The notes under the pieces were generated by a model. The model worked only from the letters and a program-made list of their open reading frames with translations, was not told the origin of the DNA and did not search any database. A DNA stretch of 64,000 bases, taken from positions 61,847-125,846 of the forward strand of contig NZ_JOAP01000012.1 of the NCBI RefSeq assembly GCF_000720475.1. The letters run 5' to 3'. This DNA is from Streptomyces aureocirculatus (GTDB lineage Bacteria > Actinomycetota > Actinomycetes > Streptomycetales > Streptomycetaceae). Shown here piece by piece: positions 39,271-48,292 of the stretch; the first letter of the stretch is position 1; each line of letters begins with the position of its first letter. Position numbers and translations under genes: made by a program.

Positions 39271-41769
39271 CTAGTCCTCGCGCCGTCCGTCCACGCGGTC
39301 GGAGCGGTCGGAGCGGTCCGCCCTGTCGTCCGGGTCCTCCGTCGTCGGCGGGGACGTCGTCGTCGGCGTGGTCGGCGGCTTCGTCGTCGCGGACGTCGGC
39401 GGCTTCGTCGTCGTCGGCGTCGTCGGCGGTTTCGTCGTCGTCGGCGTCGTCGTCGGCGACGGGGGCTTGGTCGACTGCTTGTCGTCCTCGTCCTTCGTCT
39501 CCGTGGGCCGGATCGTCGGGGTCGGCGGGGCCTGCGTGGTCGGCTGGGGCGGCGGGGCGACACCGGCGCCCATGTCCGTCTTGAGGTCGAACTTGGTGCG
39601 CGAGCCGGACGCGTCGAAGGTGTACGCCGCCCAGATCTGGGCGGGGAAGCTGCCGCCGGCGATACGGGTGCGGCCGAGGGCCCCCTTCATCGAGGCCTGG
39701 TCGCCCCGCTTGACCTTGTGCTTGCCCTTGCCCTCGTTCTCCGGTGCCTCGCCGAACAGGCCCACGGACGTGACCAGCTTCGGCGTGTAGCCCACGAACC
39801 AGGCCGACTTGTTGTCGTCGGAGGTGCCGGTCTTGCCCGCGACCTGCTGGCCGTTGCGTTCGGGGGCGTCGCGCACCGAGGACTTGGCCGTTCCGTCGTC
39901 GACGACGCCCGTGAGCACGGAGGTGACGGAGTCCGCGGCGCCCCGGCTGATGACCTCGTCGCCGATCGGGTCCGGCATGTCGACCGCGCGGTCCTTGTGC
40001 TCGACGGACTTCACGAGCGCGGGCGTGACCTTCTTGCCGTGGTTGTCGAGGGTCGCGTACACGCCCGCCATCTCCAGCGGGCTCGCCCCCATCGAGCCGA
40101 GGGTCTGCGCGGGCACGGCAGGCAGGCCCTCGGTGTCCATGCCCAGCTTGCCCGCGACCTCCAGGACCTTGTCCATCTTCACGTCCACGCCCATCTGCGC
40201 GAACACGGAGTTGATGGACTTGTTCATGGCGGTCTGCACATCGACCTGGCCGTAGGAGACGTTGTCCTCGTTGGGCGGGGCGAAGCCGATGTCACTGCCC
40301 ACGACCGGGCGTTTGCTGCGGCCGCTGTAGATCGTGTCGGCCGTGATCGGCTTGCCGCTCTGCGTGGTCGCCCCCTCTTCGAGGGCCGCGGCGAGGATCA
40401 GCGGCTTGAAGGTGGACGCGGGCTGGTAGTCCCTGCGGGTGGCGTTGTTGACATAGTGCTTCACGTAGTCGCGGCCGCCGTACATCGCGAGGACCTTGCC
40501 GGTCTTCGGGTCGACGGAGACCGCACCGGCCTGCACGCGCGCGTCGGCCTTGTTGCGCTTCGGCTCCAGCTTGGCGTTGAGCTTCTTGTCGACTGCCTGC
40601 TTGAGCTGCTGCTGCTTCTCGCGGTCGATGTTGAGCGTGATCGTGTAGCCGCCCGCCTTGAGCTGGGCCTCGGCCTCGGACTTGGTGAGCCCCTGCTCGA
40701 CGAGCTGCTTCTCCACATCCGCCTCCGCGGCCTTCACCAGATAGCCGGTCTGGCCCTCCAGGGTGGGGTCGGGCTTCGGCTCCTTCGGCACCGGGAACTT
40801 CTGCGCCTCACGTTCGGCGGCGGGCAGCCAGCCCTCCTCGACCATGTTGTCGAGCACGTAGTTCCAGCGCTGCTTGACCAGCTTCCTGCCGGTCGGGGTG
40901 GCGGACGTCCAGTCGTAGGAGCTCGGGGACTGGAGCAGGGCGGCCAGGTAGGCGCCCTGGGAGACGTCGAGATCCTCGGCGTCGACGCCGTAGTAGGCCT
41001 GCGCGGCGGCCTGGATGCCGTAGGCGCCGCGGCCGTAGTAGCTGGTGTTGATGTAGCCCGCGAGGATGCTGTCCTTGCTCTTCTCGCGGTCCACCTTCAG
41101 CGAGATGACCAGTTCCTTCAGCTTGCGCGAGACGGTCTGGTCCTGCGTGAGGTAGTAGTTCTTCACGTACTGCTGGGTGATCGTGGAACCACCCTGCTTG
41201 CCCTTGCCGGACAGGGTGTTGATGACACCGCGGGCGGTGCCCTTCAGGTCCACGCCCGAGTCCTTGTAGAAGGACTTGTTCTCCGCGGCGACGAAGGTGC
41301 GCTGGACCTTCTTCGGCACCTTGTCGAGGTCGACGATCTCACGGTTCAGGTCACCGGTGCGGGCGAGGAACGTGCCGTCGCTGTACTTGAAGACATTGCT
41401 CTGGATCTTCGCCGCGGCATTGCCCTTGGGTATGTCCACGACCAGGTACAGCACGACGAAGCCGAGCATGCCGAGCAGGATGAAGCCGAAGAATGCGCCC
41501 AGGAGCTTCTTCCAGGTGAAGAAGCGGCGTATGCCGGTGCGCTTGGGCTTGGCCGTACGGCCCCGGCGGCCCGGGCGGCGCCCGCCGTCGCCGGAAGCCG
41601 CGCCGTCACCGAGCGTGCCCCCGCCGCCGGTGCCGCCACCCGCCGAGCCGCCACCCGAGAGACCCGCGGCAGAAGGACTGCCGGTGGCGGGGGCGTCGCC
41701 GGGCGAACGACCGGGCGCTGCCCGGCGCGCACCGCGCTGCCGCGCTTTTCGGTCTTCCGCTCGGCCCAT
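39271..41769 (-). CDS. bifunctional penicillin-binding protein (class A, PBP1a-like)
   Basis: Polymerises and cross-links peptidoglycan. The 832-aa protein has a Gly-rich cytoplasmic leader, one membrane anchor (about 91-112, LLGAFFGFILLGMLGFVVLYLV), a GT51 transglycosylase domain (AAENKSFYKDSG and GGSTITQQYVKN motifs) and a transpeptidase domain with the SxxK serine in STFKPLI, SxN in NKSINSV and KTG in AGKTGTSD. The C-terminus is a Thr/Pro/Lys repeat tail typical of actinobacterial class A PBPs. Divergent from the padR gene, with 318 bp between the starts. Confidence 0.94.
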   Translation of the reverse strand: MGRAEDRKARQRGARRAAPGRSPGDAPATGSPSAAGLSGGGSAGGGTGGGGTLGDGAASGDGGRRPGRRGRTAKPKRTGIRRFFTWKKLLGAFFGFILLGMLGFVVLYLVVDIPKGNAAAKIQSNVFKYSDGTFLARTGDLNREIVDLDKVPKKVQRTFVAAENKSFYKDSGVDLKGTARGVINTLSGKGKQGGSTITQQYVKNYYLTQDQTVSRKLKELVISLKVDREKSKDSILAGYINTSYYGRGAYGIQAAAQAYYGVDAEDLDVSQGAYLAALLQSPSSYDWTSATPTGRKLVKQRWNYVLDNMVEEGWLPAAEREAQKFPVPKEPKPDPTLEGQTGYLVKAAEADVEKQLVEQGLTKSEAEAQLKAGGYTITLNIDREKQQQLKQAVDKKLNAKLEPKRNKADARVQAGAVSVDPKTGKVLAMYGGRDYVKHYVNNATRRDYQPASTFKPLILAAALEEGATTQSGKPITADTIYSGRSKRPVVGSDIGFAPPNEDNVSYGQVDVQTAMNKSINSVFAQMGVDVKMDKVLEVAGKLGMDTEGLPAVPAQTLGSMGASPLEMAGVYATLDNHGKKVTPALVKSVEHKDRAVDMPDPIGDEVISRGAADSVTSVLTGVVDDGTAKSSVRDAPERNGQQVAGKTGTSDDNKSAWFVGYTPKLVTSVGLFGEAPENEGKGKHKVKRGDQASMKGALGRTRIAGGSFPAQIWAAYTFDASGSRTKFDLKTDMGAGVAPPPQPTTQAPPTPTIRPTETKDEDDKQSTKPPSPTTTPTTTKPPTTPTTTKPPTSATTKPPTTPTTTSPPTTEDPDDRADRSDRSDRVDGRRED

Positions 41770-42047
41770 GGCTGTGGCTGCTCCGCTCGTCTCGTCGTCT
41801 TCGTACGGTTCGACTTCGTACGTCTCGTCGTCCGCGTACGTCTCCGTACCCGTGGCAACGCAGGTCAGCTCACGAAGCTAACACCGCGCCCCAGGACAAA
41901 CTCCCCACGATCCGGCCTTTTCCGGACGTGACAATCAGCACCCGTCACCGGGGAACCCGTGCTGTCCCACCCAAATCGACTCACCAGGGCCACAGACGGT
42001 TGCCCACGTCTCGAACGTCTGAGCTGCCGTCGAGCTGGACACTGCGG

Positions 42048-42078
42048 GTATACACCGTGGGTATACGTGGTGTGTATA
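42048..42078. promoter_or_regulatory. putative PadR operator/promoter
   Basis: In the 318-bp gap before padR, AT-rich GTATAC occurs at 42048-42053 and 42061-42066, and TATACAC at 42050 is mirrored by GTGTATA at 42072-42078. It ends 9 bp before the padR start. An inverted, AT-rich site at this place is typical of PadR self-repression. The rest of the gap shows no gene. Confidence 0.6.
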
Positions 42079-42087
42079 GTGCTCCGC

Positions 42088-42615
42088 ATGTCCATCGGTC
42101 ACACCCTCCTCGGGCTCCTCGAATCCGGGCCCCGCCATGGCTACGACCTGAAGCGTGCCTTCGACGAGAAGTTCGGGCACGACAAGCCGCTGCACTACGG
42201 CCAGGTCTACTCGACCATGTCCCGCCTACTGAAGAACGGCCTCGTCGAGGTCGACGGCATAGAGGCGGGCGAAGGCCCCGAGCGCAAGCGGTACGCCATC
42301 ACCGAGGCGGGCATCACCGATGTCCAGCGGTGGCTCGCGACGCCGGAGAAGCCCGAGCCGTACCTCCAGTCGACCCTGTACACCAAGGTCGTCCTCGCGC
42401 TGCTCACCCACCGCGACGCCGCCGACATCCTCGACACCCAGCGCGCCGAACACCTGCGCCTGATGCGGATCCTCACCGACCGCAAGCGGAGGGGCGATCT
42501 CGCCGATCAGCTCATCTGCGACCACGCCCTGTTCCATCTCGAAGCCGACCTGCGCTGGCTGGAGCTCACCTCCGCGCGTCTGGGCAAGCTCGCCAAGGAG
42601 GTGCTCCCCGGATGA
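42088..42615 (+). CDS. PadR family transcriptional regulator
   Basis: 175 aa. N-terminal winged helix (1-85): LLGLLESGPRHGYDLKR, YGQVYSTMSRLLKNGLV and the wing GEGPERKRYAITEAG. The C-terminal Vir_C-like helices (95-175) mediate dimerisation. It probably represses its own operon with the downstream ABC transporter and releases on binding a toxic compound (family inference). Stop codon overlaps the ATPase start as ATGA. Confidence 0.92.
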   Translation: MSIGHTLLGLLESGPRHGYDLKRAFDEKFGHDKPLHYGQVYSTMSRLLKNGLVEVDGIEAGEGPERKRYAITEAGITDVQRWLATPEKPEPYLQSTLYTKVVLALLTHRDAADILDTQRAEHLRLMRILTDRKRRGDLADQLICDHALFHLEADLRWLELTSARLGKLAKEVLPG

Positions 42616-43298
42616 CTCCCGCGGGTTCCCTGCTGACCGCCGACGGTCTGCGCAAGGTCTACGGACCGACCACCGCCCTCGACGGCGCCGACTTCTCCAT
42701 CCACCCCGGCGAGATCGTCGCCGTGATGGGCCCCTCCGGCTCCGGCAAGTCCACGCTCCTGCACTGTCTCGCCGGCATCGTCCGCCCCGACGCGGGCGAG
42801 ATCACGTACAACGGACAGCGCCTGACGGACATGAACGACACCGCGCTGAGCGCGCTGCGCCGCAGCGAGTTCGGGTTCGTCTTCCAGTTCGGGCAACTGG
42901 TCCCGGAGCTGACGTGCGTGGAGAACGTCGCCCTGCCGCTGCGGCTCAACGGCGCCAAGCGCAAGGACGCCGAGCGCACCGCCCTGACCTGGATGGAACG
43001 CCTGGAGGTCGACGACGTACGCGACAAGCGCCCCGGCCAGGCGTCCGGCGGCCAGGGCCAGCGCGTCGCCGTGGCCCGCGCCCTCGTCACGAGCCCGCGG
43101 GTGCTCTTCGCCGACGAGCCCACCGGCGCCCTGGACTCCCTCAACGGCGAGCGCGTGATGGAGCTCCTCACCGACGCCGCGCGCTCCACCAACGCCGCGG
43201 TCGTCCTCGTCACCCACGAGACCCGGGTCGCCGCCTACTCCGACCGCGAGATCGTCGTCCGCGACGGCAAGTCCCGGGACATGGAGCGCCTGGTATGA
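42612..43298 (+). CDS. ABC transporter ATP-binding protein (MacB/LolD-like)
   Basis: 228 aa from ATG 42612. Walker A GPSGSGKST at ~40-48, Q-loop FQFGQLVPELT, ABC signature ASGGQGQRVAVARAL, Walker B VLFADEPTGALDS and switch His VTHET. The FGFVFQ and DEPTGALDS variants are typical of partners of FtsX-like permeases. Overlaps padR and the permease gene by 4 bp each (ATGA), so all three are one translation-coupled operon. Confidence 0.95.
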   Translation: MTPAGSLLTADGLRKVYGPTTALDGADFSIHPGEIVAVMGPSGSGKSTLLHCLAGIVRPDAGEITYNGQRLTDMNDTALSALRRSEFGFVFQFGQLVPELTCVENVALPLRLNGAKRKDAERTALTWMERLEVDDVRDKRPGQASGGQGQRVAVARALVTSPRVLFADEPTGALDSLNGERVMELLTDAARSTNAAVVLVTHETRVAAYSDREIVVRDGKSRDMERLV

Positions 43299-45730
43299 GC
43301 ACGACCCGTACGAAGCCCGCGGCGCCCGCAGGTGCGGTCCCGCACCCCGGGCCCACCGGGCCCACCGGCGCCCGCGCCTGGCTGCGCGACCTCGCCATGG
43401 GCGTCCGGTTCGCGGTCGGCGGCGGCCGCGAGGGCTGGGTCCGCACCGTGCTCACCGCGGTCGGCGTGGGCCTCGGCGTCGCCCTGCTGCTCGGCGCCGC
43501 GTCCGTGCCCGACCTGCTCGCCAACCGGGACGCCCGCGCGGCGGCCCGCAACCCCGCCGACACCATGTCCGCCAAGACGATCGAGCGGACCGACGCGACG
43601 ATCCTGACGGTCGACGCGGGCACCGGCTTCCGCGACTCGGAGATCGGTGGCCGCTCGGTACGCGCCGACGGCGACCACCCCGTGCGTCCGCCCGGCGTGA
43701 GCGAGCTGCCCAAGGGCGGCGAGATGGTGGTGTCCCCCGCCCTGCGCGACCTGATGAACAGTTCCGATGGCAAGCTCCTCAAGCAGCGCTTCGACGACTA
43801 CCGCATCATCGGCACCATCGGCGAGCCGGGCCTGATCAGCCCCAAGGAGCTGTACTACTACACCGGTTCCGACACCCTCTCCAAGGCGCAGGGCGCCCAC
43901 CGCGTCGAGGCCTTCGGGTACCACGAGGAGACCGAGCCGCTCGACCCGCTCCTGGTCGTCCTCGTCGTCCTGATCTGCGTCGTGCTCCTGACCCCGGTGC
44001 TCATCTTCATCGGCACCGCGGTCCGCTTCGGCGGCGACCGGCGCGATCAGCGGCTCGCCGCGCTGCGCCTGGTCGGCGCGGACCGGCGGGGGGTGCGCCG
44101 GATCGCGGCGGGCGAGGCGCTGTTCGGAGCGCTCCTCGGCCTCGCGCTCGGCGCCGTGTTCTTCCTCGGCGGACGCGAGCTTGTGGGCGTCGTCGACATC
44201 TGGAAGGTCAGCGCGTTCCCGTCCGACATGGTGCCGATGCCCGGGCTCACGGCGGTGATCGTGGTGGCGGTGCCGGTCTCCTCCGTCCTGGTCACGCTGG
44301 TCTCGCTGCGTGCCGTCGCCATCGAGCCGCTCGGCGTGGTGCGCAGCACGACGGCCCGTCGCCGACGGCTGTGGTGGCGGCTGCTGCTGCCCGTCGCGGG
44401 CCTGCTTGTCCTGCTCAACCAGGACCAGGTGACCCGCACCGGCGGCGAGGACGTGCAGGTGTACACCATCGCCGCGGGCGCCACCCTCACCCTGGTGGGC
44501 CTCGCGACACTGATGCCCTGGCTGGTCGAGGCGGCGGTGGCCCAACTGCGCGGCGGCCCCGTGCCGTGGCAGCTCGCCACCCGGCGGCTGCAGTTGAGCA
44601 GCGGCACGGCGGCACGCGCGGTCAGCGGCATCACGGTCGCGGTGGCGGGCGCGGTCGCCCTGCAGATGCTCTTCGCCTCCATGCACGACGAGTTCAACAC
44701 CACCACCGACCAGGACCCCCGGCGCGCCCAGCTCAACGTCAGCTCGCCGGAGGCCAGCGGCCCGCTCGCCCAGCGGATGATCGACGACTTCCGCGCCGCG
44801 AAGGGCGTCAAGGGTGTCATCGGCCGGGTCTCCTCGTACGTGGTCAGGCCGGGCGAGATGAAGAGCGGCGACGACATGCGGCCCACCACGGAGCTGTCGG
44901 TCGGTACCTGCGCGACCCTGCGCGAACTGGCGCGGGTCGGCCCCTGCAAGGACGGCGACGCCTTCGTCGTGCACTCCGGGGACCGCGAACTCGACCAGTG
45001 GGTGGACCGCACGGCCCGGCCCGGCGAGCAGGTGGAGCTCAACAGCGAGAGCTGGGGCGACGACGCGAGCGAGGCACGCGGGAAGCACAGGCCGTGGACG
45101 CTGCCGAAGTCGGCCCGCACGATCACCTCGCGCCCCGACCCGGCGGGCGACCGCTACAGCGGCATCTTCGTGACGCCCGGCGCGATCGACGTGGCGAAGC
45201 TGGCGGACGCGAGCACCCAGGCCCTGGTGCAGATCGACCCGAAGGTCACGGACGCCGAGGAGTACGTGCGCAACGCGGCCACGCACATCGACCCGCTGAT
45301 CCGGGTGTACACCATCCGCATGGTCGAGCGCGACAAGCAGTACGCCTCCGTGCAGAAGGGACTACAGGCGGGCGCGATCGCCACCATGATGCTGATCGCG
45401 GCGTCCATGCTGGTCTCGACCCTGGAGCAACTGCGCGAGCGCAAGCGGCTGCTCGCCGCCCTGACCGCCTTCGGTACCCGCCGCTCCTCGATGGCGTGGT
45501 CGATGCTGTGGCAGACGGCGGTCCCTGTGGTGCTCGGCCTCGGCCTCGCCATCTCCGGCGGCCTGGCCCTCGGGTTCGTGATGTGCCGGATGGTGGACAA
45601 AACCGTGTCCGACTGGCTGGTGTTCCTGCCGCTGTGCGCCGCGGGTGCCGCCCTGGTCGCGGCGGTGACACTGCTGAGCCTGCCGGCGCTGTGGCGCATG
45701 ATGCGCCCGGACGGGCTGCGTACGGAGTGA
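43295..45730 (+). CDS. FtsX-like ABC transporter permease
   Basis: 811 aa from ATG 43295. Two FtsX-type halves are seen: an N-terminal anchor (about 46-67), a large extracytoplasmic loop, three helices (about 225-345), then a second block with a helix near 440-460, another large extracytoplasmic loop and three C-terminal helices (about 690-800). This mechanotransmission architecture exports or acts on periplasm-side substrates, often antimicrobials or lipids. PadR control suggests efflux. Substrate unknown. Confidence 0.9.
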   Translation: MSTTRTKPAAPAGAVPHPGPTGPTGARAWLRDLAMGVRFAVGGGREGWVRTVLTAVGVGLGVALLLGAASVPDLLANRDARAAARNPADTMSAKTIERTDATILTVDAGTGFRDSEIGGRSVRADGDHPVRPPGVSELPKGGEMVVSPALRDLMNSSDGKLLKQRFDDYRIIGTIGEPGLISPKELYYYTGSDTLSKAQGAHRVEAFGYHEETEPLDPLLVVLVVLICVVLLTPVLIFIGTAVRFGGDRRDQRLAALRLVGADRRGVRRIAAGEALFGALLGLALGAVFFLGGRELVGVVDIWKVSAFPSDMVPMPGLTAVIVVAVPVSSVLVTLVSLRAVAIEPLGVVRSTTARRRRLWWRLLLPVAGLLVLLNQDQVTRTGGEDVQVYTIAAGATLTLVGLATLMPWLVEAAVAQLRGGPVPWQLATRRLQLSSGTAARAVSGITVAVAGAVALQMLFASMHDEFNTTTDQDPRRAQLNVSSPEASGPLAQRMIDDFRAAKGVKGVIGRVSSYVVRPGEMKSGDDMRPTTELSVGTCATLRELARVGPCKDGDAFVVHSGDRELDQWVDRTARPGEQVELNSESWGDDASEARGKHRPWTLPKSARTITSRPDPAGDRYSGIFVTPGAIDVAKLADASTQALVQIDPKVTDAEEYVRNAATHIDPLIRVYTIRMVERDKQYASVQKGLQAGAIATMMLIAASMLVSTLEQLRERKRLLAALTAFGTRRSSMAWSMLWQTAVPVVLGLGLAISGGLALGFVMCRMVDKTVSDWLVFLPLCAAGAALVAAVTLLSLPALWRMMRPDGLRTE

Positions 45731-45809
45731 GCCCCCTCAAGTGAGCCCCCTCAGGGGGTGACTCCTCGTACGACGTGACTCGCGCCGCCGGTGCGGGTGC
45801 CGGGCCCGG

Positions 45810-46814
45810 TCAGGCCCCGAGCACCCGTACCGGCAGCGGTCGCAGTGCCTCCCGCAGGGCCGCCGCCAGTTCCTCGTACTCCGCCGCCCGTGCGGCCCCC
45901 GTCCGCATCGCGAGCGCGACCCGTCGCGTCGGGGCGGGGTCGGCGAAGTACCCGGTGAGGAGCTGGCTGCTGCGGCTCGTCTCCACGCGGACCGCGGTGC
46001 GCGGCAGGAGCGTCACACCCAGCCCGCCCGCCACGAGCTGGACGAGCGTGGAGAGCCCGGCGGCGGTCGTGGTCACCGGCGCGCCCGCCCGTCGCCCACC
46101 GCCACCGCCACCCTCAGCCGAAGGGCTCCGCCCCGCCCCCAGATTTTCACGCCCGGCCTCCCGGCAGATGTCCAGGGCCTGGTCCCGCAGGCAGTGCCCC
46201 TCGTCGAGCAGCAGCAGGTTCAGCTCGCGCAGTGCTTCGCGCGGGATGCCCTCGCGTCCGCCGAGCCAGTGGTCGAGCGGCGTCACGAGGACGAAGTCCT
46301 CGTCGAAGAGCGGCAGTTCCGTGACCCCGGGCACCCCGAGCGGCACCGCGAGCAGGAGCAGGTCGAGGCGCCCCGCCGCGAGACCTTCGAGCAGCGAGGA
46401 GGTCTGCTCCTCGTGCACCTGGAGATCCAGGTCCGGATACCGCTCGTGGACGAGTCCGAGGACCGTCGGCAGCAGATACGGCGCCACCGTCGGGATCACA
46501 CCGAGCCGCAGCGCGCCGGTGAACGGCGCCTTCACCGCGTCGGCCTCCTCCAGGAGCGCCTCGACCTCGTCGAGGACGGCCTTGGCGCGCACCGCGAGCC
46601 GCTCCCCGGCCGGGGAGAGCAGCACCTTGCGGGTGGTGCGCTCCAGGAGCTGGACACCCAGTGTCTCCTCCAGGGCCGAGACCGCGCCCGACAGCGCGGG
46701 CTGACTCATCCCGATTGCTGCCGCCGCGTCCCTGAAGTGCAACTGCTCGGCCACGGCCGCGAAGGCGCGGAGCTGCGCCAGACTGGGTTGCTTACCCCTA
46801 TTTATGGCTCGCAC
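45810..46814 (-). CDS. oxyR: OxyR-type hydrogen peroxide sensing LysR regulator
   Basis: 334 aa from GTG 46814 with GGAGGTGG upstream; the open frame above it is not used. N-terminal LysR helix-turn-helix (SLAQLRAFAAVAEQLHF) and an effector domain with redox Cys in GHCLRDQALDIC: C208 and C217, the same spacing as the disulfide-forming pair in E. coli OxyR. Right after it lies a Gly/Ser-rich insertion (about residues 221-246, including six consecutive Gly) not expected in the family. Divergent from its usual targets ahpC and ahpD. Confidence 0.92.
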   Translation of the reverse strand: MRAINRGKQPSLAQLRAFAAVAEQLHFRDAAAAIGMSQPALSGAVSALEETLGVQLLERTTRKVLLSPAGERLAVRAKAVLDEVEALLEEADAVKAPFTGALRLGVIPTVAPYLLPTVLGLVHERYPDLDLQVHEEQTSSLLEGLAAGRLDLLLLAVPLGVPGVTELPLFDEDFVLVTPLDHWLGGREGIPREALRELNLLLLDEGHCLRDQALDICREAGRENLGAGRSPSAEGGGGGGRRAGAPVTTTAAGLSTLVQLVAGGLGVTLLPRTAVRVETSRSSQLLTGYFADPAPTRRVALAMRTGAARAAEYEELAAALREALRPLPVRVLGA

Positions 46815-46816
46815 TG

Positions 46817-46853
46817 ATAGCCACCTCCGATCAACACAACCAAGTGTAGCTAT
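46817..46853. promoter_or_regulatory. putative OxyR binding site
   Basis: ATAG at 46817-46820 and CTAT at 46850-46853 have exactly the 37-bp outer spacing of the OxyR four-element site (ATAG-N7-CTAT-N7-ATAG-N7-CTAT). The inner elements are poor matches (CGAT at the second position). It overlaps the oxyR leader in the oxyR/ahpC gap. Confidence 0.45.
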
Positions 46854-46942
46854 TTCCCTAATCAATGCACTCTGTGCCACGATCGACAGCAGTCCAACCC
46901 TCTGGAGCCCCTTACAGGGTTCCTCCGCTGCAAGGAGTACGT

Positions 46943-47497
46943 GTGCTCACTGTCGGTGACAAGTTCCCCGAGTTCGACCTGACTGCCTGTGTCTCGCTGG
47001 AGACGGGCAAGGAGTTCGAGCAGATCAACCACAAGACGTACGAAGGCAAGTGGAAGATCGTCTTCGCGTGGCCCAAGGACTTCACCTTCGTGTGCCCGAC
47101 GGAGATCGCCGCCTTCGGCAAGCTGAACGACGAGTTCGCCGACCGTGACGCCCAGATCCTCGGCTTCTCCGGCGACTCCGAGTTCGTGCACCACGCCTGG
47201 CGCAAGGACCACCCGGACCTGACGGACCTGCCCTTCCCGATGCTGGCCGACTCCAAGCACGAGCTCATGCGTGCGCTCGGCATCGAGGGCGAGGACGGCT
47301 TCGCGCAGCGCGCCGTCTTCATCGTGGACCAGAACAACGAGATCCAGTTCACGATGGTGACCGCCGGTTCCGTCGGCCGTAACCCGAAGGAGGTCCTCCG
47401 GGTCCTCGACGCCCTCCAGACGGACGAGCTCTGCCCGTGCAACTGGAGCAAGGGCGACGAGACCCTGGACCCGGTCGCGCTGCTGTCCGGCGAGTGA
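46943..47497 (+). CDS. ahpC: peroxiredoxin AhpC
   Basis: Reduces hydrogen and organic peroxides. 184 aa from GTG 46943, chosen for AAGGAG five bases upstream. Peroxidatic C51 in FTFVCPTE; resolving-type C164 and C166 in ELCPCNW. This is the actinobacterial AhpC that uses AhpD as electron donor. AhpD gene follows after 15 bp; OxyR gene is divergent. Confidence 0.96.
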   Translation: MLTVGDKFPEFDLTACVSLETGKEFEQINHKTYEGKWKIVFAWPKDFTFVCPTEIAAFGKLNDEFADRDAQILGFSGDSEFVHHAWRKDHPDLTDLPFPMLADSKHELMRALGIEGEDGFAQRAVFIVDQNNEIQFTMVTAGSVGRNPKEVLRVLDALQTDELCPCNWSKGDETLDPVALLSGE

Positions 47498-47512
47498 ACG
47501 GAGCCTTCTGAC

Positions 47513-48043
47513 ATGGCACTCGACGAACTGAAGTCCGCCGTACCGGACTACGCCAAGGACCTGAAGCTGAACCTCGGCTCGGTCATCGGCAACTCCGATC
47601 TGCCGCAGCAGCAGCTCTGGGGCACGGTGCTCGCCTGCGCGATCGCCTCCCGCTCCCCGAAGGTGCTGCGCGAGCTGGAGCCCGAGGCCAAGGCGAACCT
47701 CTCCCCCGAGGCGTACACCGCCGCCAAGTCGGCTGCCGCCGTCATGGCGATGAACAACGTCTTCTACCGCACGCGTCACCTGCTCTCCGACCCGGAGTAC
47801 GGGACGATGCGCGCCGGTCTGCGGATGAACGTCATCGGCAACCCGGGCGTCGAGAAGGTCGACTTCGAGCTGTGGTCCCTCGCGGTCTCCGCGATCAACG
47901 GCTGCGGGCAGTGCCTCGACTCCCACGAGCAGGTGCTGCGCAAGGCGGGCGTCGACCGCGAGACGATCCAGGAAGCCTTCAAGATCGCCGCGGTGATCCA
48001 GGCTGTGGGCGTTACGCTCGACTCCGAGGCGCATCTCGCCTAG
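47513..48043 (+). CDS. ahpD: alkyl hydroperoxidase AhpD
   Basis: Recycles oxidised AhpC, linked to lipoamide-type thiols. 176 aa, all-helical carboxymuconolactone decarboxylase fold with catalytic CGQC at 131-134 and the following H138 in the proton relay. GGAG upstream of ATG 47513. Operon with ahpC, closed by the hairpin at 48070. Confidence 0.96.
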   Translation: MALDELKSAVPDYAKDLKLNLGSVIGNSDLPQQQLWGTVLACAIASRSPKVLRELEPEAKANLSPEAYTAAKSAAAVMAMNNVFYRTRHLLSDPEYGTMRAGLRMNVIGNPGVEKVDFELWSLAVSAINGCGQCLDSHEQVLRKAGVDRETIQEAFKIAAVIQAVGVTLDSEAHLA

Positions 48044-48069
48044 CGGCGCGCTTCCTCTTACGCCGCCCG

Positions 48070-48101
48070 TAGGGCCCCGCTTCTTGTTGAGCGGGGCCCT
48101 A
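48070..48101 (+). terminator. terminator of ahpC-ahpD
   Basis: 12-bp stem (TAGGGCCCCGCT / AGCGGGGCCCTA) with an 8-nt loop, 27 bp past ahpD. Confidence 0.85.
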
Positions 48102-48129
48102 CGCGTGTGAACGTGTATCGCCCTCCGGG

Positions 48130-48281
48130 CTCGTCCTCAATCGCCGGACGGGCTTTCCCCACCCACCCGCCCTTGCTTCCTGACGGGCGAGAGTGATCTT
48201 TTGAGCCCGTCCGGCGATTGAGGACGAGGCCGCCAGGCCGATTCAGCCCGTCCGGCGTTTGAGGACGAGGCCGCCAGGCCG
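48130..48281. repeat. REP-like repeat cluster
   Basis: Three copies of the element seen at 35.3 kb: 48130-48154 (one strand), and 48204-48228 and 48245-48269 (other strand). The last two belong to a 37-bp direct repeat with period 41 (ending GAGGCCGCCAGGCCG). The first two can fold into a long hairpin. The gap between ahpD and the AI-2E-type gene holds nothing else. Confidence 0.85.
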
Positions 48282-48292
48282 GTTGGCCCGGG

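Noticed and set aside
43235..45286. 683-codon minus-strand open frame
   Set aside because: Antisense to the FtsX-like permease, which has clear membrane helices and a coupled start.
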